Under the pieces are notes generated by a model. It had not been told where the DNA came from. It saw only the letters and a program-made list of their open reading frames with translations, and did no database searches. DNA of 40,365 bases from Pseudomonadota bacterium (GTDB lineage Bacteria > Pseudomonadota > Gammaproteobacteria > Steroidobacterales > Steroidobacteraceae). Position numbers and translations under genes: made by a program. Shown here in pieces: positions 8,776 to 16,253 of this stretch (positions within the stretch are counted from its first letter, which is position 1; each line of letters opens with the position of its first letter). Where the stretch lies: assembly GCA_025351005.1 (NCBI GenBank), contig JANXWS010000063.1, positions 1-40,365 of the forward strand. The letters run 5' to 3'.

Positions 8776-9146
8776 CCGCGTTCGACGCGGGCGGCAGTCG
8801 GCCGCCCGACCGGCAGTCGGGGCCGGGAATGGTCGCGGGTTATGTCAACCGTGGCCCGGGCTGCTGCTCGACACCCCGTACTGCAGAACGCGCCGAGTGT
8901 TGCGGGCACTTTGAATGCGCCGCGGCCCGGAAAAAAACCAGCGCCGCGGTAGCTGCGAGAGAAGACCGACAGAGGCCGCGACGCCCCGACCCTCGACACG
9001 AATCTTGACGCGACCATCAGGCGCGCCGGCGGACCTTCGCGTCCGCACGTCTCGCGAGCGGCACGGACGCAATGAAGTCATTCCGTTGCGTTGCAGCACG
9101 CGGCTTGATGTTATGCTTTTCGGATTACCTTTTGGCTGCGTGTGTG
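8776..9146. other. Non-coding gap with a candidate terminator
   Basis: This 371-base stretch has no open frame I believe. It begins with a hairpin (arms GGGCGGC and GCCGCCC, 8789-8807), 13 bases past the permease stop, which could terminate the exporter operon. The 10-base word CGGCAGTCGG occurs twice close together there. Before the next gene the sequence becomes less GC-rich (TTGCAG, then TATGCT with a short 15-base spacing), possibly its promoter, but this is weak. Confidence 0.35.
8789..8807 (+). terminator. Hairpin after the ABC exporter operon
   Basis: A 7-bp perfect stem (GGGCGGC/GCCGCCC) with loop AGTCG lies 13 bases after the stop of the second permease. There is no T-run. Its position supports an operon-end role. 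Confidence 0.4.
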
Positions 9147-10208
9147 ATGGTGAACGAACCCGTCGACGTGACCCTGCTGCGGAAGTTCTCTCCGCTCGAC
9201 GGGCTCCGGCGGCAGAACCTGATTGCGTTGTCCAAGAAGGCGGCGGTGCAGGCGATCCCCGCCGGCCGGCCGCTGTTCCGCGAAGGCGACGCCGACAAGA
9301 ACGCCTACTACCTGGTGCGCGGCGACGTCGAGCTGCGCTCGGGCACCGAGGTCGTCGACCGGCTCAAGGGCGGCACGCCCGCGGCAAAGAATGCGATCGC
9401 CCCGAGCAAGCCGCGCCGCTATGGCGCGTATGCGACGACAGCGGTCGACGTTCTCGTCTTCGAGGCGGACCTGCTCGACGTGCTCTTGACGTGGGACGAG
9501 ACCGGCATCTACGACGTCAGCGAATTCACCGCGAGCGCGCCGGTCGCTGCCGGCGACTGGATGGGAGTGCTGCTGGGGACCGGGCTCTTCCACCACATTC
9601 CGCCATCCAACCTGCAGGCGATCTTCATGCGCCTGCAGCGCGTCACGCATCGCGCGGGCGAGGTCGTCATCAAGCAGGGCCAGGACGGCGACTACTTCTA
9701 CGCCATTATCGAAGGGCGCTGCGCGGTGACGCGCGAGACGCCGTTGAACCGCGCCGGCCTCAAGCTCGCGGAACTCGGTCCCGGCGAAACCTTCGGCGAG
9801 GAAGCCCTGATCTCCGAGGCAAAGCGCAACGCGACCGTGAGCATGCTGACCGACGGCGTGCTGATGCGCCTCGACAAGAAGGACTTCCACTCGCTGCTGC
9901 ATGACCCGATGCAGCAATGGGTGACCTACGCCGAGGGCGCCGAGCGCGTCGCGAACGGCGGCGCGAAATGGCTCGACGTGCGGCTGCCGTCGGAGTTCGA
10001 GTCCTCGCACCTGCCCGACGCGATCAACCTGCCGCTCTGCTTCCTGCGCCCCAAGATGGGCACGCTCGACAAGAAGACGCCGTACGTCGCCGTCTGCGAC
10101 ACGGGGCGCCGCAGTTCCGCGGCCGCGTTCATCCTGAACGGGCGCGGCTACAACACCGTGGTGCTGAAGGGCGGACTGCCGGGCGCGAACCTGTTCAGCG
10201 GCCGCTGA
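9147..10208 (+). CDS. Double cyclic-nucleotide-binding plus rhodanese fusion protein
   Basis: The 353-residue cytoplasmic protein has three domains: an N-terminal CNB-like fold (about residues 8-125), a second CNB domain (about 145-265) and a C-terminal rhodanese domain (about 270-353). The second CNB keeps a phosphate-binding-cassette-like FGEEALISEAKRNATV, with the Arg-x-Ala expected to hold a cyclic nucleotide; the first lacks a clear cassette and may be non-binding. The rhodanese loop CDTGRRSS carries its catalytic cysteine at residue 317, so sulfurtransferase activity is possible. I start at the ATG of MVNEPVDV; an in-frame ATG at 9072 adds an unlikely extension. There is no HTH, so it is not an obvious transcription factor. 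It precedes cysH, suggesting a role in sulfur metabolism gated by a nucleotide signal (inference). Confidence 0.88.
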   Translation: MVNEPVDVTLLRKFSPLDGLRRQNLIALSKKAAVQAIPAGRPLFREGDADKNAYYLVRGDVELRSGTEVVDRLKGGTPAAKNAIAPSKPRRYGAYATTAVDVLVFEADLLDVLLTWDETGIYDVSEFTASAPVAAGDWMGVLLGTGLFHHIPPSNLQAIFMRLQRVTHRAGEVVIKQGQDGDYFYAIIEGRCAVTRETPLNRAGLKLAELGPGETFGEEALISEAKRNATVSMLTDGVLMRLDKKDFHSLLHDPMQQWVTYAEGAERVANGGAKWLDVRLPSEFESSHLPDAINLPLCFLRPKMGTLDKKTPYVAVCDTGRRSSAAAFILNGRGYNTVVLKGGLPGANLFSGR

Positions 10209-10222
10209 CCGGCCCCGGGAAG

Positions 10223-10246
10223 GGCACCTGCCGAGAGGCCGGTGCC
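10223..10246 (+). terminator. Hairpin with GNRA-type loop after the CNB-rhodanese gene
   Basis: GGCACC pairs with GGTGCC; inside, after one T/C mismatch, GCC pairs with GGC around a GAGA tetraloop, giving nine pairs in 24 bases. It starts 15 bases past the stop codon. The following bases TTCGCC are not a proper T-run, so it may be a weak intrinsic terminator or an RNA-stability element. Confidence 0.5.
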
Positions 10247-10297
10247 TTCGCCGCTCCCGCCCGTTGTCGGCAGCCTTCCGGCGGCACCAGCCCTGAC

Positions 10298-10313
10298 GTT
10301 ATGGACACATAAC
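10298..10313. promoter_or_regulatory. Perfect palindrome upstream of cysH (candidate operator)
   Basis: GTTATGGACACATAAC consists of perfect 6-bp arms around GACA and has the T-N11-A form of LysR-family boxes. Its centre lies about 40 bases upstream of a -10-like TAGAAT (10346-10351), near where an activator would bind. CysB, the sulfate-assimilation activator, is a LysR protein, so a CysB-like regulator is a reasonable guess, but the site was not matched to a known CysB consensus. Confidence 0.45.
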
Positions 10314-10376
10314 GAGAAACCGACTTCCGCGCCGGCCACCGACCCTAGAATCGGGGCATCCGGAGCAAGGGTCGCG

Positions 10377-11114
10377 ATGAAAGCAGCCGTCCATCGGTGG
10401 GTCGCTGGGCTCGCGTCGGCGATCGACGGCGGCCAGGAGCTCGAGGGGCTGAACTCCGCGTTCGCCTCGCTCGATGCGCCAGCACGCGTGGCCAAGGCCT
10501 TCGACATCCTGCCGGGTGCGCACGTGGTGTCATCGAGCTTCGGCGCGCAGGCCGCGGTCATGCTGCACCTGGTGACGCGCGTGCGCCCGGAGGTGCCGGT
10601 GGTGCTGATCGACACCGGCTACCTGTTCCCGGAGACGTACCGGTTCGTCGACCAGCTGACCGAGCGACTCGGCCTCAACATCAGGGTCTATCGGTCGGAC
10701 TCGTCGCCGGCGTGGCAGGAGACGCGCTTCGGCAAGCTCTGGGAGCAGGGTCGGGACGGGATCGAGCGTTACAACCGCCTCAACAAGGTCGAGCCGATGG
10801 AACGCGCGCTCGCCGATCTCGGTGCCCAGACGTGGTTCTCGGGCCTGCGGCGCCAGCAGACCGCGACGCGCCGACGGATCCTGCCGATCGAGCACCGCCG
10901 CGGCCGCTACCGGGTTCACCCGCTGTTCGACTGGAGCGACCGCGACGTCGGAGGGTACCTGCAGGCGCACGACCTGCCGTATCACCCGCTGTGGGCCAAA
11001 GGCTACCTGTCGATCGGCGACTGGCACACGACGCGACCGATCACGGAGGCGGGCAGCGAGGAAGGCCTGCGGTTCTTCGGTCTCAAGCGCGAGTGCGGGC
11101 TGCACGACGCCTGA
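10377..11114 (+). CDS. cysH: Phosphoadenylyl-sulfate (PAPS) reductase
   Basis: This 245-residue enzyme reduces PAPS to sulfite with thioredoxin in assimilatory sulfate reduction. It has the PP-loop-like [13 protein letters not shown] near residue 45, [12 protein letters not shown], and the C-terminal catalytic ECGLH with Cys240. The paired cysteine motifs that bind the 4Fe-4S cluster of plant-type APS reductases are absent, so PAPS is the predicted substrate. I start at the ATG at 10377, with AAGG six bases upstream; upstream in-frame sequence has no family similarity. It is convergent with a TauE/SafE-type exporter, with only 18 bases between stops, and follows a rhodanese-fusion gene. The other cys genes are not in the window. 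Confidence 0.93.
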   Translation: MKAAVHRWVAGLASAIDGGQELEGLNSAFASLDAPARVAKAFDILPGAHVVSSSFGAQAAVMLHLVTRVRPEVPVVLIDTGYLFPETYRFVDQLTERLGLNIRVYRSDSSPAWQETRFGKLWEQGRDGIERYNRLNKVEPMERALADLGAQTWFSGLRRQQTATRRRILPIEHRRGRYRVHPLFDWSDRDVGGYLQAHDLPYHPLWAKGYLSIGDWHTTRPITEAGSEEGLRFFGLKRECGLHDA

Positions 11115-11132
11115 GCGGTGGCAGGCTGCGCG

Positions 11133-11924
11133 TCAGGTGACGAGCATCCGGGCGCCGCTGATGACGAGGACCACGGCGATCAGCACGCGCAGCACCGCCC
11201 GCGGCAGCCGGATCACCGCGCGCGTGCCGACCAGGACACCGGGAATCGAGCCGAGCAGCAGGCTGCCGAGCATCGGCAGGTTGACGTGGCCGAGCGCCGC
11301 ATGGCCGAGCCCGGCGACCAGCGTCAGCGGCAGGGCGTGCGCGATGTCGGTCGCCACCAGCCGGTCCGGCGTCAGGCGCAGCGGATACAGGTACAGCAGC
11401 GCGACCGTGCCGAGCGCGCCGGCGCCGACCGAGGTCATCGTCACCGCCGCGCCGACCACGATGCCCGCGAGAATCGTCAACGCCGGCTGCAACCGCTTGG
11501 CGCGGCCGAGGGTCGCCGCAGTGGTGCGGACGCCGAGTCGCTGGATCTGCGGCTGGAACAGCAGCACGCCGCCGGTGCCTACGAGCGTCAGCGCGAGCGC
11601 CCGCAGGGTCAGGTGATCGGTCTCGGACGGGGATCGATGCGACAGGTACAGCCAGGCGACGACGACCACGGCCGCGGGCAGGCTGCCTAGAAGGAGCCGC
11701 CCGACGATCTGCCACTCGATCCGGTGGCTGAAGCCGAGCGAGCCGGTCGCGGCCAGCTTCGTGATCGAGGCCAGTACCAGGTCGGTGCCGACCGCGATCG
11801 ACGGACTCTGCCCGAAACCGAACACCAGAATCGGCGTCATAATCGAGCCGCCGCCGATGCCGGTGAGTCCGATCAGGAGGCCTACGAGCAGGCCGGCCAG
11901 CACGTAGAGGAGGGGATCGGCCAT
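11133..11924 (-). CDS. TauE/SafE family membrane transporter (sulfite exporter-like)
   Basis: The 263-residue inner-membrane protein shows about eight hydrophobic helices and the family's N-terminal glycine motif (LTGIGGGSIMTP), repeated in degenerate form in the second half (MTSVGAGALGT), consistent with its two-repeat architecture. Family members export sulfite, sulfoacetate or other small organic anions. The ATG at 11922-11924 (MADPLLY) is chosen because the first helix starts immediately; an in-frame upstream ATG adds a polar tail. It is convergent with cysH, whose product is sulfite, so protection from excess sulfite is plausible but inferred from position. Confidence 0.9.
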   Translation of the reverse strand: MADPLLYVLAGLLVGLLIGLTGIGGGSIMTPILVFGFGQSPSIAVGTDLVLASITKLAATGSLGFSHRIEWQIVGRLLLGSLPAAVVVVAWLYLSHRSPSETDHLTLRALALTLVGTGGVLLFQPQIQRLGVRTTAATLGRAKRLQPALTILAGIVVGAAVTMTSVGAGALGTVALLYLYPLRLTPDRLVATDIAHALPLTLVAGLGHAALGHVNLPMLGSLLLGSIPGVLVGTRAVIRLPRAVLRVLIAVVLVISGARMLVT

Positions 11925-12127
11925 GGCGTGACGAGTGTACTCACCCGCAAGCGGCCTTGGGGTGCACAAATGGCGTCCGGACGTGACGGGTGGTTACGGA
12001 GTCATGCAGATTGGGAATGGCGGAATCCCGGACGGCCCGGCGGCGTGAGCGAGCCTACGTGCCGGATGACCCAGCGACCCCGCATCCCGCGCGCCGGCCC
12101 GCAGGGGACGCGACGCTCGCGGACGTT

Positions 12128-12148
12128 GTTCCGGCCAGTGGCCGGAAC
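12128..12148. promoter_or_regulatory. 21-base perfect palindrome just before the second TonB-receptor gene
   Basis: Arms GTTCCGGCCA and TGGCCGGAAC flank a single G. The palindrome ends six bases before the GTG start I chose at 12155, so it occupies the position of the ribosome site or promoter start region. It could be an operator for a dimeric repressor or an mRNA hairpin limiting translation initiation. If translation starts further upstream, it would be coding sequence instead. Confidence 0.45.
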
Positions 12149-12154
12149 CTGAGC

Positions 12155-14329
12155 GTGCCGCACCGTGCGAACAGGGCGCCGAACCCGATGGCGCTCGGCG
12201 CGCTCCTGCTTTGCATGCCGGTGGCGGTGTCCGCCGCCGCGCCGCCGGCCGCCGCGGGCACCGGCGCGATCGCGCCGGTCGTCGTCACGGCCGACCGGTT
12301 GTCGGTCGAGACGCTGATCGACCGCAAGGTCTACACGATTTCGGCGGACCTGCAGAGCGCCGTCGGCACCGTCGCCGACGTCCTGACCGCGATCCCGTCG
12401 GTCGAGGTCGACGGCGACGGCAACGTCAGCCTGCGCGGCGACAGCAACGTCACGATCCTGATCGACGGCCGGCCGGCAGCGCAGCTGTCCGGCGCATCCG
12501 CCGCCGACAACCTGCTGCAGATCCCGGCGCAGGACATCGAGAAGATCGAGGTGATCACCAACCCGCCGGCCCAGTTCAAGGCCGACGGCACCGCGGGCAT
12601 TATCAACATCATCATGCGCAAGAGGCGCCGCGCCGGATCCTCCGGCATGGCGCAGGCAAGCGCCGGCAACCGCGAGCGGGCGCTCTTCGGCGCGAGTGGC
12701 AATTACAATGCCGGCAGCCTCGGCTTCTCCGGCGGCGTCAGCCTGCGCCAGGACGACCGCCGGCGCATCGTCGAGTCGAGCCTCGCGGCCCCCGATCCGG
12801 TCAGCGGTGCGCTGCTCCGCAGTGACCACAACCTCGATGAGCACGTCCGCCGCTGGATCCCGGTGGCCAAGGCGGGCGTCGACTACGCGCCCAATGACCG
12901 CCAGTCGCTCGAGCTCACGGCCACCCGCGGCGAGCGCAGCGGCAACCGGTTCTTCGACCAGCACGACACCAGCAGCCTCGCGCCGGGCGTGCCCACCACC
13001 ATCGCCGACCGCCACAGCGCCGGCCGTGAATGGAGCATCGACACCAGCCAGCGGCTCGTGTTCCAGCAGACGCTCGGGCGTCCCGGGGAAACGCTCAGCC
13101 TGATGATCGGGCGCTCGGCGTTTCACGAGCGCGAGCACTACGATTACACGAACAGCTACCCGCTGCCGCCGGCACCGCCGAGCGGCGACGACCTGAACCT
13201 GGCCGAGGACCTGGTGACCAGGGAGTTGAGCGCCGACCTCGTCCTGCCGCTCGGCGGCGATCGCAGCCTGAAGCTCGGCTACGACCTCGAGCAGGACGAC
13301 AACGGCTATGACAACTCGGGCGACAACGTCGATCCGGTGACCGGCGCGCTCGTCGTCAACCCCGGACTCACCAACCAGTTCCGCTACGCGCAGCAAGTGC
13401 ACGCGGCGTACGGCAGCTACCAGGCGCGCGCCGGCGCCTGGACCTGGCAGGGCGGCCTGCGACTCGAACGGACGCGGGTCGATGCGCTCGAGGTCACCGA
13501 CAGCATCGCCAACGACCGCACCGACCTGCGGGCGTACCCGAGCCTGCATCTGGACCGCAGCCTGCCGGGCGGCGCGACCCTGTCGTTCAGCGCCAGCCGG
13601 CGCGTGTCGCGACCGGATCCCGGCGCGCTCAACCCCTACACCGATCACCAGGACACGCAAAACCTGCGCGCCGGCAATCCGGCCCTGCTGCCGCAGGACA
13701 CGCAGTCCTACGAGGTCGGCTACAGCGTCGAGGCGAAGGGGCTGGCCTACGGCCTCACCGGTTACTTCCGCCGCGATCGCAACCGGGTGACCGACGTGAC
13801 CCGCGCGCTCGGCGGCGGCGTCGTGCTGACGACGAAGGCGAACCTGCCGCGGAGCCGCTCCGGTGGCATCGAGTTCACGGCCAACGGTCACCTGACCTCG
13901 ACGCTCGCGTTCGGCCTCAGCGGCAACGCGTTCTACAACGAGATCGACGGCACCGCGCTCGGCGCGCCGGGACTCGAGTCGACGACAGGCGTGAACGCGA
14001 AGGCGAACCTCGACTACCGGCCGACCTCCGCCGCGACGGCCCAGCTCTCCGCGACGCGCTCGGACAAGCGCCTGACGCCGCAGGGTTTCGTCGATGCGAT
14101 CAACATCCTGAATCTCGGCTACAAGCAGCAGCTCGAGCCGCGCCTGGCCGCGGTCGCGACGGTCTCGGACCTGTTCAGCGGCCAGCGGTTCCGGCGTCAC
14201 GCCGCCAGCCCGTCGCTGACGGACGTCTACGAACGCCACGTGCTCGGCCGGGTCGCCTATGTCGGCCTCCTCTACGCCTTTGGGTCGCAGAAGAAGAGCA
14301 AGCCCGGCGGCTTCGACTACGAGGAGTAG
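12155..14329 (+). CDS. TonB-dependent outer-membrane beta-barrel protein
   Basis: This 724-residue outer-membrane protein has a signal peptide (basic MPHRANRAPNP, then hydrophobic MALGALLLCMPVAVSA), a TonB-box-like APVVVTA near residues 40-46, a short plug (about 50-160; LRGDSNVTILIDGRP, IEKIEVITNPPAQF) and a long barrel. The plug wording and the barrel type resemble the outer-membrane beta-barrel family related to TonB receptors (OMP_b-brl_3-like). The GTG at 12155 supplies a basic n-region; the ATG at 12188 is the main alternative, and an ATG at 11990 would put arginine-rich non-signal sequence in front. A 21-base palindrome lies directly upstream. The C-terminus is polar (GGFDYEE) rather than aromatic, unlike classic receptors. 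The substrate is unknown. Confidence 0.88.
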   Translation: MPHRANRAPNPMALGALLLCMPVAVSAAAPPAAAGTGAIAPVVVTADRLSVETLIDRKVYTISADLQSAVGTVADVLTAIPSVEVDGDGNVSLRGDSNVTILIDGRPAAQLSGASAADNLLQIPAQDIEKIEVITNPPAQFKADGTAGIINIIMRKRRRAGSSGMAQASAGNRERALFGASGNYNAGSLGFSGGVSLRQDDRRRIVESSLAAPDPVSGALLRSDHNLDEHVRRWIPVAKAGVDYAPNDRQSLELTATRGERSGNRFFDQHDTSSLAPGVPTTIADRHSAGREWSIDTSQRLVFQQTLGRPGETLSLMIGRSAFHEREHYDYTNSYPLPPAPPSGDDLNLAEDLVTRELSADLVLPLGGDRSLKLGYDLEQDDNGYDNSGDNVDPVTGALVVNPGLTNQFRYAQQVHAAYGSYQARAGAWTWQGGLRLERTRVDALEVTDSIANDRTDLRAYPSLHLDRSLPGGATLSFSASRRVSRPDPGALNPYTDHQDTQNLRAGNPALLPQDTQSYEVGYSVEAKGLAYGLTGYFRRDRNRVTDVTRALGGGVVLTTKANLPRSRSGGIEFTANGHLTSTLAFGLSGNAFYNEIDGTALGAPGLESTTGVNAKANLDYRPTSAATAQLSATRSDKRLTPQGFVDAINILNLGYKQQLEPRLAAVATVSDLFSGQRFRRHAASPSLTDVYERHVLGRVAYVGLLYAFGSQKKSKPGGFDYEE

Positions 14330-14449
14330 CGACGGCGTTCGGTGACGCGCTGCAGCGCGACGCGGCGGGCGCAGCGTACGTTCACGAACCGGTAATACTG
14401 CGCGACGTACCATCGGCGCCCATTCAAAGAAAGCGGGAGCAGGGCAGCC

Positions 14450-15526
14450 ATGGATCGAATCATCAATCGCAACATCAATCGCAACCGGGGCACCGCCCTG
14501 CTGCTGTCGGGCGTTACGCTGCTCGGTGCGCTCGCGACGTCTGCGGCCGACGCGCAGGTCGTCGCCGCGGCGCCGTACAGGATCAGCGTGTTCGCGACGG
14601 CTCCTGCCCCGGCGTCGCAGCCCGACTCCATCGTGACCTGGCGCGGCGACGTCATCGTCGGCTTCGCGAACCACGTCGCGAAGGACGGCACCGACGGCAA
14701 GTCGAGCACAATCGTCGAGTTCTCGCCGAGCGGCCACGTGAAGCGCACCTTCAGCGTGCCCGGCCACAACGACGGCCTGCGGGTCGTCGGCGACGGCAAG
14801 CTCTGGGCCCTGCAGAACGAGGACGCCAACCCGAACCTCGTCGTGATCGACCTTGAGACCGGCCTGCAGGCAGGGTACCAATTCGCGCCGACGCTGCACG
14901 GCGGCGGCTACGACGACATCGTCGTGCGTGACGGGGACGTCTACCTGACGGCCTCCAACCCGAATCTAAACGCGCTCGGCATCAACGTCTATCCGGCATT
15001 GGTCCGCGCGCGCCTGTGGAAGAACAACGTCCTGCTCGAGCCCGTGCTGTACGGCAATGCCAGCGCGACGGATATCGCGACCGGCGCCACCGTCAGCCTG
15101 AACCTGACCGATCCCGACTCGATGACCCAGGACCTCAAGGGCAACATCGTCTTCGTGAGCCAGGCCGACTCGGAGCTGGTCCTCGTCCGGCACGTGGGCG
15201 CTGCCGACCAGACGGTCGGTCGCCTCGCGATCACGGCGCCGGTGACCGGTCCGGGCGGTGCGACGATCACGATCGACGACACGGCATTCGCGCCCGAGGC
15301 CGCGGCTTACCTGCTCGTCACGGACATCGGCAGCGGGATGATTTACCGCATCGATCGCACGATCCTCGGCTTCGAGCCGGGCCAGGCGTACTCCGCCTCC
15401 GACACGCTCGGCCTGGTCGGCTCGCTGAACCTCGACAACGGCGACGTCACGCCGATCGTCACCGGGCTGAACAGCGCCCGCGGTCTCGTGTTCGTGACGT
15501 CCGGCCACAGGTCCGACCAGGAGTAA
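14450..15526 (+). CDS. Secreted propeller-like protein of unknown function
   Basis: The 358-residue protein begins with a signal peptide (basic first 13 residues, hydrophobic LLLSGVTLLGALATSAADA). The mature part contains repeated blade-like segments (DSIVTWRGDVIVGFANH, DGLRVVGDGKLWALQNE, DDIVVRDGDVYLTAS, DSMTQDLKGNIVFVSQ) similar to SMP-30/NHL-type beta-propellers. No catalytic residues could be assigned. GGGAGCAGGG precedes the ATG. It follows the second TonB-dependent protein on the same strand after 120 bases and might bind or process the same ligand; that link is speculative. Confidence 0.82.
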   Translation: MDRIINRNINRNRGTALLLSGVTLLGALATSAADAQVVAAAPYRISVFATAPAPASQPDSIVTWRGDVIVGFANHVAKDGTDGKSSTIVEFSPSGHVKRTFSVPGHNDGLRVVGDGKLWALQNEDANPNLVVIDLETGLQAGYQFAPTLHGGGYDDIVVRDGDVYLTASNPNLNALGINVYPALVRARLWKNNVLLEPVLYGNASATDIATGATVSLNLTDPDSMTQDLKGNIVFVSQADSELVLVRHVGAADQTVGRLAITAPVTGPGGATITIDDTAFAPEAAAYLLVTDIGSGMIYRIDRTILGFEPGQAYSASDTLGLVGSLNLDNGDVTPIVTGLNSARGLVFVTSGHRSDQE

Positions 15527-15544
15527 CCGCGCCCGGCGGTAGGC

Positions 15545-15567
15545 ACGCGCGACGGGCGGTCGCGCGT
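15545..15567. terminator. Bidirectional hairpin between convergent genes
   Basis: Arms ACGCGCGAC and GTCGCGCGT form a 9-bp perfect stem with loop GGGCG, located between the rightward propeller gene (stop 15526) and the leftward DUF1203 gene (stop 15587). The location fits a shared terminator; there is no T-run on either side. Confidence 0.45.
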
Positions 15568-15586
15568 CCGCCGCGCGTGACGGCGC

Positions 15587-16054
15587 CTAGGCTCGATCCG
15601 CGCGCGCCGCGTAGCAACCGGGCTTCGCGTTGTGCAGGTGCAGGAATTCGACTCGCTCGTCGCCGAAACAGCGGTTGATGGCCTCACCGACGCCGGCGCC
15701 GTCGACGACGTCGGCGTCGAGCATCATTCCGTCGGCGTCAAAAGCGCGTACCGACAGCAGCCGGCTCGCGAGGACGGCCGGGACCTCGTCGACGTCCGGC
15801 CGGCACTCGATCGCCTGCTCACGGACATAGATCGCGTGCCGCGACCGGTACGGACCGGGCACGGGCAGGTGTTCGTAGTTGAGCAGCAGCACGGCCTCGC
15901 CGATGCCTGCGTCCCGCAGGCTGACGCGGCACGGGAAGCCCGGCTGGCGGTCGGCGATCCGGCGCACGACACCGCGGGCAGCAAGGTCGCGGTCACGCAG
16001 GCCGAACAACGGTGCGAACGGGGCCACCGGCAAGGCGGAGATTCGAAAGCTCAT
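15587..16054 (-). CDS. DUF1203 domain-containing protein
   Basis: This 155-residue soluble protein matches the DUF1203 family along its length: it starts MSFRISALPVAPFAPLFGL, contains a conserved Cys-rich-start core (GFPCRVSLRDAGIGEAVLLLNYEHLPVPGP is split by an RVSLRDA motif) and ends near HNAKPGCYAARADRA. No enzymatic role is known. The ATG at 16052-16054 has GAAGGG upstream on the leftward strand; the same frame stays open upstream without similarity. It is divergent from the clostripain-type protease gene, with about 200 bases between starts. Confidence 0.85.
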   Translation of the reverse strand: MSFRISALPVAPFAPLFGLRDRDLAARGVVRRIADRQPGFPCRVSLRDAGIGEAVLLLNYEHLPVPGPYRSRHAIYVREQAIECRPDVDEVPAVLASRLLSVRAFDADGMMLDADVVDGAGVGEAINRCFGDERVEFLHLHNAKPGCYAARADRA

Positions 16055-16253
16055 GGGCGCTACCCTTCGTCGGAGGCGTCCAGACTGACCGCGACCGCGG
16101 GCGCGTTCACTCCGTTTCTTGCGGACCAGGGCCGATCCTGACGCCCGCCGCGGGCGCGGCCGCCGCCGCCGCGCCGCCGCCCGACCCCGGATTCCCCATC
16201 GCCACCCGTGGCAGGGTAGTCTGCCTGGTCGGAGCGACCCCGGAGACACTGCC

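Noticed and set aside
14346-14359. Perfect palindrome CGCGCTGCAGCGCG after the second TonB-dependent gene
   Set aside because: It has no loop, and such short GC palindromes are expected by chance at this base composition; not a convincing terminator.
12002-14899. A leftward open frame of about 965 codons opposite the second TonB-dependent gene
   Set aside because: It is antisense to an obvious outer-membrane protein and has no signal, domain or ribosome site.
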